Below, piece after piece: positions 9,607-18,518 of a stretch of DNA of 64,000 nucleotides. Position 1 is the stretch's first letter. Every line of letters begins with the position of its first letter. The stretch covers positions 124,001 through 188,000 of the forward strand of contig NZ_MIKB01000012.1 in the NCBI RefSeq assembly GCF_001730365.1. Reading direction: 5' to 3'. The DNA comes from Enterococcus quebecensis. Lineage in GTDB: Bacteria; Bacillota; Bacilli; Lactobacillales; Enterococcaceae. Both the position numbers and the translations under genes were made by a program. The notes beneath the pieces are model-generated. The model was given only the letters and a program-made list of their open reading frames with translations. It was not told the DNA's origin and did no database searches.

Positions 9607-9726
9607 TGATCTAGCTGCATGAAGCAGTCTTTGAGGAAAATAGACAATCTTCACATGGAACAAAAAACGTTCCACATTCAGATTCCTAATTTTCTAAAAG
9701 GCTAATCGCTTCATTCCGCTTTTCTT
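9607..9726 (+). repeat. 120-bp tandem repeat, copy 2
   Basis: Second copy, differing from copy 1 at only a handful of positions (for example GCAGTC for GCAGCC, AGACAATC for AGATAATC, AACAAAAA for AACGAAAA). Changes fall mostly in loops or keep pairing. Only this copy is followed by the TATCCG segment needed to close the riboswitch pseudoknot. Confidence 0.92.
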
Positions 9727-9794
9727 GTATCCGCGGTTTTGTTTTCGCATTCGCTGCATATTTTGTGTAGCAACTCTTAGAGGAGATGCTAGAA

Positions 9795-10331
9795 ATGAAG
9801 AAAAAGAGACTTGATACACGAACCATTACGCTGATGAGTTTATTGATTGCGTTGATGGTGGTTTTTACGCGATTTATTTCGTTTGAAACCCAATTTTTAC
9901 GAATTAGTTTTACCTTTATTCCAGAATCATTAATGGCGATTCTTTTTGGCCCATTCTGGACGGGGATTGGCAGTGCGGTAGCTGATACAGTCGGCATGTT
10001 GCTATTTCCTAAGGGACCATATTTTCCTGGTTTTACCTTAAATGCTTTTATTTCAGGAGCAATATATGGATTTTTCTATTATAAAAAGGACTTAACTTGG
10101 AAGCGAGTAATTTTGGCTACTTTATCGGTCACTTTAATTATTCATATGTTCTTAACGCCATTATGGCTTGGATTGATGTATGGAGTAAATATATCAAATC
10201 TTGCCTGGTGGGCACCTAGAATCATCAAGAACATTATCTTTTTCCCAATCCAAGTAATAGCAACTTATTACTTAGGAAATAAAGTTCCTTATAAGCAATT
10301 TTTAAATAAATCACTAGAAAATTTTAAATAA
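9795..10331 (+). CDS. folT: Folate ECF transporter S component
   Basis: 178-aa membrane protein with about 5-6 hydrophobic helices. It binds folate and is energised by the general ECF module encoded elsewhere. The FolT call rests on the upstream THF riboswitch and on family-like features (TRxISFET near residue 30, FRISFTFIPESLMAILFGP). The frame is open from an ATG at 9786, but AGAGGAG at 9779-9785 gives proper 9-nt spacing to the ATG at 9795. CTCT just upstream of this Shine-Dalgarno could pair with AGAG to mask it. Supplies folate to the gcv/fhs/folD pathway. Confidence 0.85.
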   Translation: MKKKRLDTRTITLMSLLIALMVVFTRFISFETQFLRISFTFIPESLMAILFGPFWTGIGSAVADTVGMLLFPKGPYFPGFTLNAFISGAIYGFFYYKKDLTWKRVILATLSVTLIIHMFLTPLWLGLMYGVNISNLAWWAPRIIKNIIFFPIQVIATYYLGNKVPYKQFLNKSLENFK

Positions 10332-10336
10332 AAAAG

Positions 10337-10380
10337 AACCTCAAACTATCCTACATCCCAAGGAAGTTTGAGGTTTTTTA
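10337..10380. terminator. Bidirectional terminator between folT and the ABC exporter
   Basis: AACCTCAAACT (10337-10347) pairs with AGTTTGAGGTT (10365-10375), followed by TTTTT; A-rich on the other side, so it can serve both converging transcripts. Confidence 0.85.
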
Positions 10381-10386
10381 TTCAGA

Positions 10387-12150
10387 TCACAATTGATTTT
10401 TAAATTGTGCTTCATACAATGCGTGATAGTAACCATCTTTTTTATCGATTAACTCATCATGACTACCGATTTCTACAATAGCCCCTTGTTCCATCACTAA
10501 AATTTTATCTGCATTTTTAATTGTGGAAAGGCGATGAGCAATCACAAAACTTGTCCGCCCATTCATCATTTGCAAGAAGGCATCCTGAATGTTTTTTTCA
10601 GTCAACGTATCAACTGAACTAGTGGCTTCATCTAGGATTAGCATAGGCGGATCACTAATCATTGTTCTAGCAATGGTCATTAGTTGTCTTTGCCCTTCAG
10701 AAATCTTGATTCCACTGGCACCAATCAAAGTATCTAAGCCTTTAGGTAAACGTGTGACAAAATCAAAAATATACGCTTTTTTCATTGCTTTTTCGATTTC
10801 TTCTTCTGTCGCTTCTGAATTTCCATAAGTCAAATTATCACGAATCGTGCTATCAAACAACCAAGTATCTTGTAAAACCATCCCAAAACTTTTTCGTAAG
10901 CTGTCTCTTGTAACTTGAGTGATTTTATGACCATCAATTGAGATTTGTCCACTATCCACTTCATAAAAACGCATTAACAAATTAACTAAAGTTGACTTAC
11001 CAGCGCCTGTTTTTCCAACAATTGCGATGGTTTCGCCAGGTGATGCCGTCAAATTAAAATCTTGGATCAATGGTTTTGAAGGTGTATACGAAAAATCAAC
11101 ATGATCGAAAATAACTTCCCCAGTTACATCACCTAAAACAAACGCATGCTTACCGTCTGGTTTTTCTTCGGGCTGATTGATGATTTCAAAAGTACGATCC
11201 AACCCTGCTAAAGCTGTTTGAATTTGGGTTGTGATTCCAGATAATTCAATAAATGGTTTAGAAAACTGGCTGGAGTATATGGTGAAACTTGAAATTACAC
11301 CAATCGTGATTGCTTGATTCCCATTTAACAATAACAATCCACCAGCAAGACCAATAGATAAATAGCTCAAATGATCAATAAAACGAGAAAGAGGATTGGT
11401 TAAAGAAGATGAAAACTGAGCTTTTTGTCCTTTAACATACAAGTGTTGATTCAATGTTTCAAAACGTTGTTGAGAAACATGTTCTTGTTGGAATGCTTTG
11501 ACGATTTTTTGATTTCCTACCATTTCAGAAACAAAGCCGGAAATTTCTCCTACAATTTTTTGTTGTGCGGCAAAATTTTTCTGGGAGGATTTTGCCACTA
11601 ACCAATTGACCAGAAAAATGATTGGTGTAGCAATCAAAACAACGGCTGTTAGTAAAGGACTCAGTTTTAACATAAAGAAGAAAGCAATAATCACAACTGA
11701 TAGTCCTGAAAATAACTGATTAAAAACGGCCGAACACGCAACTGAAATATTGTCCATATCGTTTGTGAAGCGGCTGACGATATTGCCATGAGAGTTTTGG
11801 TCGTAATAATTTAATGGCAACTGATTTAAATGAGCAAAAGCATCTTTTCGCAATTGGGCAACAGAAAGGTAAGAAACACGATTTCCTAAACGCTGAATGA
11901 GCCATTGACTCATAACGGTGATGACTAAAATACTAGCTAAGGTGCTAAGTAATTGTAAAAGAATCGTAAAATCAACATTGCCTTTAGCGATCATTGTGTC
12001 CACCGATTTACCCATATAGTAAGTCATCAAAACCGTTGTTAGACCACTAACAATACCAAGAATAATTGCTGCAATCATTTCTTTTGGATAGCGGAGTAGA
12101 TAAGGCATGAAGCGATTAAGTGAGTTACTTACTGTTTTTTTCGTCTCCAT
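10387..12150 (-). CDS. ABC exporter subunit, permease-ATPase (canonical Walker B half)
   Basis: 587-aa half transporter: six membrane helices then an ATPase domain. Walker A GKTGAGKST, Q-loop VLQDTWLF, Walker B MLILDEATSSVD with catalytic Glu, H-loop AHRLST. Its own signature motif is degenerate (ISEGQRQ in place of LSGGQ). With the upstream partner it forms a heterodimeric exporter of the LmrCD/BmrCD class, probably for drugs or lipids. The ATG at 12150 lies 10 nt after GGAGG; a TTG at 12156 overlapping the partner's stop is the alternative. Which characterised enterococcal pair it corresponds to cannot be decided. Confidence 0.88.
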   Translation of the reverse strand: METKKTVSNSLNRFMPYLLRYPKEMIAAIILGIVSGLTTVLMTYYMGKSVDTMIAKGNVDFTILLQLLSTLASILVITVMSQWLIQRLGNRVSYLSVAQLRKDAFAHLNQLPLNYYDQNSHGNIVSRFTNDMDNISVACSAVFNQLFSGLSVVIIAFFFMLKLSPLLTAVVLIATPIIFLVNWLVAKSSQKNFAAQQKIVGEISGFVSEMVGNQKIVKAFQQEHVSQQRFETLNQHLYVKGQKAQFSSSLTNPLSRFIDHLSYLSIGLAGGLLLLNGNQAITIGVISSFTIYSSQFSKPFIELSGITTQIQTALAGLDRTFEIINQPEEKPDGKHAFVLGDVTGEVIFDHVDFSYTPSKPLIQDFNLTASPGETIAIVGKTGAGKSTLVNLLMRFYEVDSGQISIDGHKITQVTRDSLRKSFGMVLQDTWLFDSTIRDNLTYGNSEATEEEIEKAMKKAYIFDFVTRLPKGLDTLIGASGIKISEGQRQLMTIARTMISDPPMLILDEATSSVDTLTEKNIQDAFLQMMNGRTSFVIAHRLSTIKNADKILVMEQGAIVEIGSHDELIDKKDGYYHALYEAQFKNQL

Positions 12151-12152
12151 AA

Positions 12153-13871
12153 TCAATTTTCCTCCTCTTGTGAAGCAACGATTTCTTGATAAGCAATTGA
12201 GTGTCGTAATAATTCTTCGTGAGTGCCTAAACCAACTTGTTTTCCGCTAGACAAAACTAAAATTTGGTCCGCTTGTTGAATCGAGCTGATTCGTTGAGAA
12301 ATCAAAATTAATGTAGTTTCTTTTAAGTCACGGTGTAACGCTGTTCGTAAGTTTAAATCTGTTTGATAATCTAGTGCACTTAATGAGTCGTCTAAAATCA
12401 ACACATCTGGTCTATGAATTAAAGCACGAGCAATAGTTAATCGTTGTTTTTGACCGCCGGAAAAATTTTTTCCACCTTCGTAAACTTGTGTATCTAGACC
12501 ATCGCTTAGATTTTCAACGAACTCTTTACATTGAGCAGTTTCCAGTGCTTTCCAACATTCTTCATCCGTTGCGTTTTCTTTTCCCCATTGGAGGTTTTCT
12601 CGAATCGTTCCGGTAAATAAAACAGCCGTTTGAGGTGCTATTGCAATTTTTTTGCGTAGCTTATCTATAGACCAGTCTCGAACGTTGATCCCATCAACGA
12701 AGACATTCCCTTCGCTTGTATCATAGAATCGAGGAATCAATTGAGTTAGCGTGCTTTTTCCACCGCCAGTGGGACCAGTAATACCAAGTACAGAGTTTTT
12801 CGGTATCTTTAAAGAAATATCAGTTAACGCTAGTCCAGCTGTTGGCTGATAACGAAATGAGACATGGTCGAACACGATTTCTTTTGTGTGACCATCATAA
12901 GACGTTTCTATCCCATCTGATTGAATATTAGGAACAACCGATAATACTTCACTGACTCTAGAAGCTGAGGCAGAAGCGCGAGTAAAAATAATCACTAAAT
13001 TTGAAACAACAATCAGAGCTAGCAGCATTTGATTCATATAATTGATTAAAGCTAAAACTTCACCTTGCTGTAATCCACCAATTTCTACTTTAATTCCACC
13101 AAGATAAAGGAGTGCTAAAATCCCAAGATTCATTACTAATGTTGTGGCGGGAGTCAATAAAGCTGAAATATTTGAGACTCTGATATAGATGGTAGAAAGA
13201 TCGTCTGTCACTTCATTGACATGTTTTTCTTCTGTTTGTTTTCTAGCAAACGCTCGAATAACTCGAACACCGCTTAGATTTTGAGCGATTTGCCGGTTTA
13301 ATAAATCTAATTTTTCTTGAACTTTTTTATACAATGGTACGGTAGTTTTTATAATGAAGTAAAGAATAAGACAAAAAATTGGCAGCATAAGCAGAAAAAT
13401 TAGTCCCATTTGTACATTGATATAGAAAGCCATAATAACTGAACCAATACTTAAAAATGGCGCACGAATTACAAGACGGATCAACATTGCCAAAGCTAGC
13501 TGTAATTGATTGATATCATTAGTCATACGTGTAATCAATGTATCCGTTCCAAAACTGTTTAATTCGGCGTGAGACAGTTGATTAATTTTTTTCATCAATT
13601 GATTTCTTAACTCTGTTCCAAAGCCTTGCGACGCAATTGATGAATAGTACTGACAAATCAAGACGCATATCAATCCGATGACAGACATCAAGAACATCCA
13701 ACCAGCCATCTGTAAAACATAAGCGGGATCATTATTTCGAATTCCCTGATCGACTAATCGAGCCATAAACAATGGCAAAACCAATTCAAAACAAGCTTCC
13801 AAAAATTTAAAAAAAGGTCCCAGAATAATTTGTTTGCGATAATTTTTCGCATATTTAAGTAAATCGATCAT
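12153..13871 (-). CDS. ABC exporter subunit, permease-ATPase (degenerate Walker B half)
   Basis: 572-aa half transporter with N-terminal membrane domain and C-terminal ATPase. Walker A GPTGGGKST and signature FSGGQKQRLTIARA are intact, but Walker B reads VLILDDSLSALD, so the catalytic Glu is replaced by Asp, and the H-loop position reads ISQRISS instead of His. Together with the degenerate signature of the partner this gives one active and one inactive ATP site, the mark of heterodimeric exporters. First gene of a two-gene operon; start after AAGGAGG. Confidence 0.9.
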   Translation of the reverse strand: MIDLLKYAKNYRKQIILGPFFKFLEACFELVLPLFMARLVDQGIRNNDPAYVLQMAGWMFLMSVIGLICVLICQYYSSIASQGFGTELRNQLMKKINQLSHAELNSFGTDTLITRMTNDINQLQLALAMLIRLVIRAPFLSIGSVIMAFYINVQMGLIFLLMLPIFCLILYFIIKTTVPLYKKVQEKLDLLNRQIAQNLSGVRVIRAFARKQTEEKHVNEVTDDLSTIYIRVSNISALLTPATTLVMNLGILALLYLGGIKVEIGGLQQGEVLALINYMNQMLLALIVVSNLVIIFTRASASASRVSEVLSVVPNIQSDGIETSYDGHTKEIVFDHVSFRYQPTAGLALTDISLKIPKNSVLGITGPTGGGKSTLTQLIPRFYDTSEGNVFVDGINVRDWSIDKLRKKIAIAPQTAVLFTGTIRENLQWGKENATDEECWKALETAQCKEFVENLSDGLDTQVYEGGKNFSGGQKQRLTIARALIHRPDVLILDDSLSALDYQTDLNLRTALHRDLKETTLILISQRISSIQQADQILVLSSGKQVGLGTHEELLRHSIAYQEIVASQEEEN

Positions 13872-14066
13872 AGTGTCCTCCTTGGATTATAAAAACTGAA
13901 CGAGATTGTTCAGCTATGACTAGCGGGTGGAGATAAATAGTATATTGTACTGGCTAAGTTTTCTCTTCTATTGTATATCAATCTATCTTGAGAATAAAGT
14001 TGCTCGCACAAAAGCATGGTTATTGCTACAATACTTAGTAAATGCAATTTTAAAGGAGAAAAAAAG

Positions 14067-14912
14067 ATGGATGAATTCATCAAAGTTGTTTTATTATTTT
14101 TCATGTACTCATTTATCGGTTGGCTTTGGGAGACTGTTTATTGTTCAGTGAAAGCTAGTAAATTTGTATACAGAGGTTTCTTGATTGGACCGTATTGTCC
14201 GATTTATGGATTTGGGATTCTAGGTGTTTTATATTTTTTAGAACCACTTAGACAAAATATTATTGTCTTATATCTGTTAGCTACAATTCTGGTCACTATT
14301 TTGGAGTACATTACTAGCTATGGGTTGGAAAAATTCTTTCATGCTTCTTGGTGGGATTACAAGGATGTTCCCTGGAATATTAATGGTCGTGTCGCTTTAC
14401 CAGTGTCTTTATTTTGGGGGATCGGCTGTGTATTGATTGTACGTGTGATTCATCCCAAAATGCTGCTCTTTGAAAATTTTTTATCAGAGAAGTTTGGAAT
14501 GGTGCTACCAATCATTTTATTAGTGATCATTGTTAGTGATTTAATCTATACGTTAGTCAACATGCAGTCATTCAATAAAGTAACAGCACAAATTGGCGTA
14601 GCAGTGGAAGAACGTAAACAAAAGGTATCTACTTTATTAAATGAAAAACGTGATGAACTATCAGCAAATCTTTCGGAGTTAAAAGAGTCTGTGTCTGAAG
14701 GAATCAATGAACGAAAACAAGTAGGAATAGCTGAAGAACTTTCTTGGTTAGAAGAACTTAAAGACACCCCAACGATCAAAAAATTATTAACTCATATGAG
14801 CTTCAATCAAAAGCGTTGGGTACGAAATTATCCTAATTTGAAGCTGAAAAATGTGAAAAATTCTTCGGAAGTACAAGAAATCATCAATAAAAATCAAAAA
14901 AATGTTAAATAA
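14067..14912 (+). CDS. CmpB-like putative ABC transporter membrane protein
   Basis: 281-aa membrane protein: about five hydrophobic segments in the first 180 residues, then a charged C-terminal region with coiled-coil tendency. The FMYSFIGWLWETVYCSV start and YRGFLIGPYCPIYGFG segment are typical of the 'putative ABC-transporter type IV' family (CmpB). No ATPase partner is adjacent, so the transport role is unproven. The start at 14067 follows AAAGGAG; the frame extends upstream without a better site. Confidence 0.75.
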   Translation: MDEFIKVVLLFFMYSFIGWLWETVYCSVKASKFVYRGFLIGPYCPIYGFGILGVLYFLEPLRQNIIVLYLLATILVTILEYITSYGLEKFFHASWWDYKDVPWNINGRVALPVSLFWGIGCVLIVRVIHPKMLLFENFLSEKFGMVLPIILLVIIVSDLIYTLVNMQSFNKVTAQIGVAVEERKQKVSTLLNEKRDELSANLSELKESVSEGINERKQVGIAEELSWLEELKDTPTIKKLLTHMSFNQKRWVRNYPNLKLKNVKNSSEVQEIINKNQKNVK

Positions 14913-15056
14913 TGTTTAAGAATTATAGTCGCCTATTTTTGTATCCTAGAATGTAGATAAATACTTATATATAGGGGAATTATTGACATGTATAGAAATA
15001 AAAGGAGAGTGTTTTAACCTAGTAATGTTACAAAAAAAGGGGTGTTTTCTCTAAAA

Positions 15057-15072
15057 TGTAATAAAATGTAAC
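15057..15072 (+). promoter_or_regulatory. Direct repeat TGTAAT-N4-TGTAAC
   Basis: Two TGTAAY motifs with 10-bp period about 80 nt before the secreted 3D-domain gene, with a TGTTAC at 15025. This resembles the WalR box (TGTWAH-N5-TGTWAH) but the spacer is one base short. WalR control of cell-wall proteins is known in Firmicutes; this site is only a candidate. Confidence 0.3.
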
Positions 15073-15149
15073 GATATTGAAATAATATAACCCCTATAGA
15101 TTAGTATAATAGGTAGAGTTGGATTTAGTTAGGAAAGGTGTTGGATTCA

Positions 15150-16301
15150 GTGAAAGTAAAAAAATTGATACCATTTTTAGCTGCTATCATGCTACTAAAT
15201 GTTGCTCTTCCAGTCGGTGCCGCAGCAGAGTCATTAGATGAGCTGAAGGAAAAAGAAACACAAGCCGCACAAACAGAAGAATCACTTAGCAAAGATATCA
15301 ATACAGCTTTGAATGATGTTAATGAAAAATACGCTGAAATTGAAAAACTCAAAGTAGATATTTCAAAAGCTGAAGAAACAATCAAGAACTCTGAAGCGGA
15401 AATCACAGTGACAGAGCAAAGTATTGCGCGCCGTAAAGAAGTCGTTGGAAATCGTATGAAAGATATCCAGCTAAGTGGGGAACAGCGTACATGGCAAGTA
15501 TTATTAGATGCTCAAAGTGTATCAGATTTCTTTAATAAAGCGTATGCGATGACTATTCTACAAAATGCGGAAAAAGAAAAAATTGATAGACTATCTAAAG
15601 ATAAAGAAAAATTGTCTGAACTTCAAGAAACTGTAAAAAGCAAACAAGAAGAATTACAAACCAACGAAGCAAAACTACAGGACGAAGCATCAGCAATGGA
15701 TGAACAAGTTGTAACCTTAAAACAGCAATTATCTGATAATCAAGCTGCATTACAACAAATCGCTAGCAAAAAACAAACAGAAGAAAAGCGTATCACAGAT
15801 GAGAAGAAAGTAGCTGAAGCTAGAAAACAACAAGCGGCAGAAGAGGCACGAAGAAAAGCCGATGCTTCTATTGAGTCTAACTCAAGCAGCAGTTCATCAT
15901 CAAGTAGTGATTCAAGTAGCAGTTCAAGTTCAAGCAGCGAAGATCAGCCAGTCGTTACACCACCGTCACAACCAGAAGAAGTACCAGGTACTGGTGGAGG
16001 CAATGGGGGTGCGAATGGTCGAGTACTTTACATGCAATCTACAGCTTACTCATGGAGAGAAGCAGGATCTGGATTCATTACAGCAACAGGGATTGATCTT
16101 CGTTCACAAAGCAATGTGATTGCAGTTGACCCAAGTGTGATTCCTTTAGGATCATTTGTTGAAGTAGAAGGTTATGGATTTGCGGTTGCTGGAGATACTG
16201 GTGGCGCAATCAAAGGTAATATTATTGACGTGCATTTCCCAACTGTTGATCAATGTTTGGTCTGGGGACGCAAAAACAATGTTAAAGTTACAATTCAATA
16301 A
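15150..16301 (+). CDS. Secreted coiled-coil protein with C-terminal 3D domain
   Basis: 383 aa. A signal peptide (KKLIPFLAAIMLLNVALPVGAAA) is followed by a long coiled coil (about residues 25-235) like that of CwlO/SagA-type wall proteins, then a low-complexity Ser-rich linker, and a C-terminal 3D domain (about 290-383). The three aspartates are visible in IAVDPSVIPLG, VAGDTGG and IIDVHF. 3D domains occur in MltA-like/Rpf-like peptidoglycan-active proteins, so a muralytic role at the cell surface is inferred. GTG at 15150 is preferred over GTG 15138 because AGGAAAGG at 15131 is then correctly spaced. Confidence 0.85.
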   Translation: MKVKKLIPFLAAIMLLNVALPVGAAAESLDELKEKETQAAQTEESLSKDINTALNDVNEKYAEIEKLKVDISKAEETIKNSEAEITVTEQSIARRKEVVGNRMKDIQLSGEQRTWQVLLDAQSVSDFFNKAYAMTILQNAEKEKIDRLSKDKEKLSELQETVKSKQEELQTNEAKLQDEASAMDEQVVTLKQQLSDNQAALQQIASKKQTEEKRITDEKKVAEARKQQAAEEARRKADASIESNSSSSSSSSSDSSSSSSSSSEDQPVVTPPSQPEEVPGTGGGNGGANGRVLYMQSTAYSWREAGSGFITATGIDLRSQSNVIAVDPSVIPLGSFVEVEGYGFAVAGDTGGAIKGNIIDVHFPTVDQCLVWGRKNNVKVTIQ

Positions 16302-16307
16302 AAAACG

Positions 16308-16335
16308 AAGACACTCATTTGAGTGTCTTTTTTTA
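16308..16335 (+). terminator. Terminator after the 3D-domain gene
   Basis: AAGACACTCA / TGAGTGTCTT stem with a very short loop followed by TTTTT. Confidence 0.88.
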
Positions 16336-16501
16336 TTGTAAAATATTCTAAGTGAGATGATTTTCAAAAATTGAACGTTTCATTTTGCTAAGTTCATAAG
16401 GCAGTTAATATTCAATTATTAAAACAGAATAAAAAAAGTGTGAATGTAATGCGTTATGTTACAATAAATGATACACTCAATAAAGAAAGTGGGGAATAAC
16501 A

Positions 16502-17071
16502 ATGATTCGTTTTGCAACAAAAGAAGACGGAGAGGCTATTGCTCCGTTAATTTTAGTTATATTAAAAGACATGGAATTACCTTTATTAGAAATTATTCCA
16601 GAAGAAACAATTTTGGCGGTTTTAGCCGAAGCTGTGTCAGATCCAGCTTATCGTTATGGTTATCAAAGAGGGTTGGTTTATGAACAGAATGGAGAAGTAG
16701 CTGGAATTGCTTTTGGCTATCCAGATGAAGACGAACAGTTAATTGATGAACCGTTAAAAAAGGTATTGCGTAAATACAATCTGGATGAAGAAATCAGAAT
16801 ATTTATCGATCCAGAAACATTACCAGGTGAGTGGTACTTAGATTCCATTTCAGTTGCTGAAAAGTATCGTGGATCAGGCATTGGTTCTAAATTGTTAGAT
16901 GCTTTGCCACAAATGGCTAAAAGAGATGGTAAAGATGTTATTGGATTGAGTGTAGATAAAGGAAATCCTAATGCGAAAAAATTGTATAGCAGAAAAGGCT
17001 TTAAAGATGTATGCGAAATGATGATCAGTGGTCATCTATATGATCACATGCAGAAAAAAATCAGCGAATAG
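16502..17071 (+). CDS. GNAT family N-acetyltransferase
   Basis: 189-aa acyl-CoA-dependent acetyltransferase. The acetyl-CoA pyrophosphate-binding motif is seen at YRGSGIGSKLLDAL (about residues 121-134), preceded by the LDSISVAEKYRG strand and followed by the NPNAKKLYSRKGF motif B. No membrane segment. Start after GTGGGGA. Own terminator overlaps its 3' end. The acceptor substrate is unknown. Confidence 0.85.
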   Translation: MIRFATKEDGEAIAPLILVILKDMELPLLEIIPEETILAVLAEAVSDPAYRYGYQRGLVYEQNGEVAGIAFGYPDEDEQLIDEPLKKVLRKYNLDEEIRIFIDPETLPGEWYLDSISVAEKYRGSGIGSKLLDALPQMAKRDGKDVIGLSVDKGNPNAKKLYSRKGFKDVCEMMISGHLYDHMQKKISE

Positions 17072-17090
17072 ACTCGCTGATTTTTTTATT
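17056..17090 (+). terminator. Terminator overlapping the GNAT 3' end
   Basis: AAAAAATCAGCGA / TCGCTGATTTTTT; the left arm contains the last codons of the acetyltransferase gene. Works for the converging minus-strand gene too. Confidence 0.85.
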
Positions 17091-17099
17091 TTAACAAAT

Positions 17100-17609
17100 T
17101 TACCAACCAATAATAGGCTTATGATTATGATTTTTTTTCTTATTATATAACCAATAATCTAACACTGCAGCGATACAAATGCATAGAGGCGCATCTTCAT
17201 CGTCTGCTACATCTAAACTGAAATAGTTGCCTGAAAAAAGAGTGACTTTGTTCATTTCCATAATTTTTTGATTGACTTGATAAATGGAATACTGATGATT
17301 TCTAATATCACCTAACACTGTCCAATGCATATGTTGAATGTAATAAAAATCGGCATTCAAATTTAAAATTTTTCTTAATACACCAACTTTTTCAAAACCT
17401 TTGTATAATTCAAAGCGAGAGCCAAATGCAAAAGATGTTTGTTTGATACTGGCGACCAGTTCACCTTTCATTGTATAAAGCGTAAGCGCATCTCCACGTG
17501 TACCCCAACGACCAACAAGTAAGAAAAGAGACTTGCCGTCTTCGTCATTGACCAATGTTCTGGTGACATTACTTAATTGACGTTCTTGAATAAAAAACTC
17601 AGACACCAT
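17100..17609 (-). CDS. LURP-one/tubby-like family protein (YxjI type)
   Basis: 169-aa protein. The alternating beta pattern with FLLVGRWGTRGDALTLY, ELVASIKQTSFAFGSRFELY and a C-terminal FSLDVADDEDAPLCICIAAVLDYW helix fits the LURP-one-related family, whose fold resembles tubby C-terminal domains. Biochemical function in bacteria is not known. Start after GAGGTGAG. It is separated from the downstream phosphatase gene by about 40 nt in the reverse direction of transcription order (phosphatase lies upstream). Confidence 0.7.
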   Translation of the reverse strand: MVSEFFIQERQLSNVTRTLVNDEDGKSLFLLVGRWGTRGDALTLYTMKGELVASIKQTSFAFGSRFELYKGFEKVGVLRKILNLNADFYYIQHMHWTVLGDIRNHQYSIYQVNQKIMEMNKVTLFSGNYFSLDVADDEDAPLCICIAAVLDYWLYNKKKNHNHKPIIGW

Positions 17610-17648
17610 ATCTCACCTCTTTTCAGTATTGTTTAACCGTTCATGGGA

Positions 17649-18518
17649 TTATAAATCTTCTCTGATTGCTCGTAAAATAGCTTCACCTACACCATTTTCC
17701 AAATTGGTAGATGTGACATATTTTGCATGATCTTTGACTTCTAATTCAGCATTTCCCATAGCGAAACTAACTTCCGCCCATTGCAACATACTGACATCAT
17801 TAAAATTATCACCGATCGTCATAACTTCTTCTTTTGAGATCCCACGATTTTTTGCAACATGTGCTACTGCGATCCCTTTTTGAGCATTCTTATGATTAAT
17901 TTCAATATTATTTTGAGCAGATGAAGTGATGGCTAAGTCTGCTAATTGTCTAATATGAGTACTTGCAGGAGCTAACACTTTTGGTCCATCCATGCTAAAT
18001 CCAATAATTTTTAAGACTTCAATATCTTCTTGTTTAATAAGGGCACGCATGTCTTCTATATAAGTAATATCCAATAAGGCTAAATGAGCAGAAGCCATGG
18101 CAATAGCTACTTTATAGGTTAAATGAGGCATGGTTGTTGCAATATGAGAAGCAAAATTCTCAATTCTTTTTTCTTGTTTTTCGGAATAAATTCCTTTGTT
18201 AGTGGAAACTTCAAAATAAATGTTGTGAGTTTCTAAAATGTCCAAGATTTCTGTTGCTATTGTCTTTTCGATTCCAGCGGTAAAGAGTGAATTACCTTCT
18301 TTGTCAAAAACTTTGGCGCCGTTTAAAGTAATCATCGCACATTCAATCCCAGCTTCTTCTAAAGCTGGTTTTGCCTCTGTATATGCTCGTCCTGTAGCTA
18401 CCATAAACTCAACACCAAGACGTTCAGCTTCTCTAATAGCAGACGCATTGTCCTTTGAGATACTCATTTTTGAATCTAATAATGTACCATCCATATCTGA
18501 AGCGATCAATTTAATCAT
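17649..18518 (-). CDS. Cof-type HAD-IIB phosphatase
   Basis: 289-aa haloacid-dehalogenase-type hydrolase. Motif I IASDMDGTLLDS at the N-terminus, motif II VATGRAY, the C2B cap in the middle, and motif IV TIGDNFNDVSMLQWA near the C-terminus. Expected to dephosphorylate small sugar phosphates or nucleotides in the cytosol. Start after GAGGGGT. It probably shares a transcript with the LURP-one protein gene behind it. Confidence 0.9.
   Translation of the reverse strand: MIKLIASDMDGTLLDSKMSISKDNASAIREAERLGVEFMVATGRAYTEAKPALEEAGIECAMITLNGAKVFDKEGNSLFTAGIEKTIATEILDILETHNIYFEVSTNKGIYSEKQEKRIENFASHIATTMPHLTYKVAIAMASAHLALLDITYIEDMRALIKQEDIEVLKIIGFSMDGPKVLAPASTHIRQLADLAITSSAQNNIEINHKNAQKGIAVAHVAKNRGISKEEVMTIGDNFNDVSMLQWAEVSFAMGNAELEVKDHAKYVTSTNLENGVGEAILRAIREDL

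Larger units (their letters stand above)
9408..9745 (+). ncRNA. Tetrahydrofolate (THF) riboswitch with a large peripheral insertion
   Basis: The 5' core at 9415-9470 matches the THF riboswitch pattern from memory: GAGTAGG, then GCGTTAAGTGCC, GGGATGGGATGTTGCC and GGACGAA, with GCCGAA/TTCGG-type pairing forming P3. The closing strand appears only about 240 nt later: CCGCTTT at 9717-9723 can pair with AAAGCG (9426-9431) as P2, TATCCG (9728-9733) can pair with GGGATG as the pseudoknot, and GTTTT (9736-9740) with AAAAC as P1. In ordinary THF switches a short hairpin fills the gap; here two 120-bp repeats do. It precedes folT, a known THF-switch target. Control is likely translational, since no T-tract precedes the gene. 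Confidence 0.75.

Noticed and set aside
9686-9997. Minus-strand frame across the riboswitch end and folT
   Set aside because: Covers an RNA element and the opposite strand of a clear membrane protein gene.
15862-16119. Overlapping plus-strand frame across the Ser-rich linker
   Set aside because: Low-complexity AGC/TCA repeats open the other frames; the main frame continues into a complete 3D domain.
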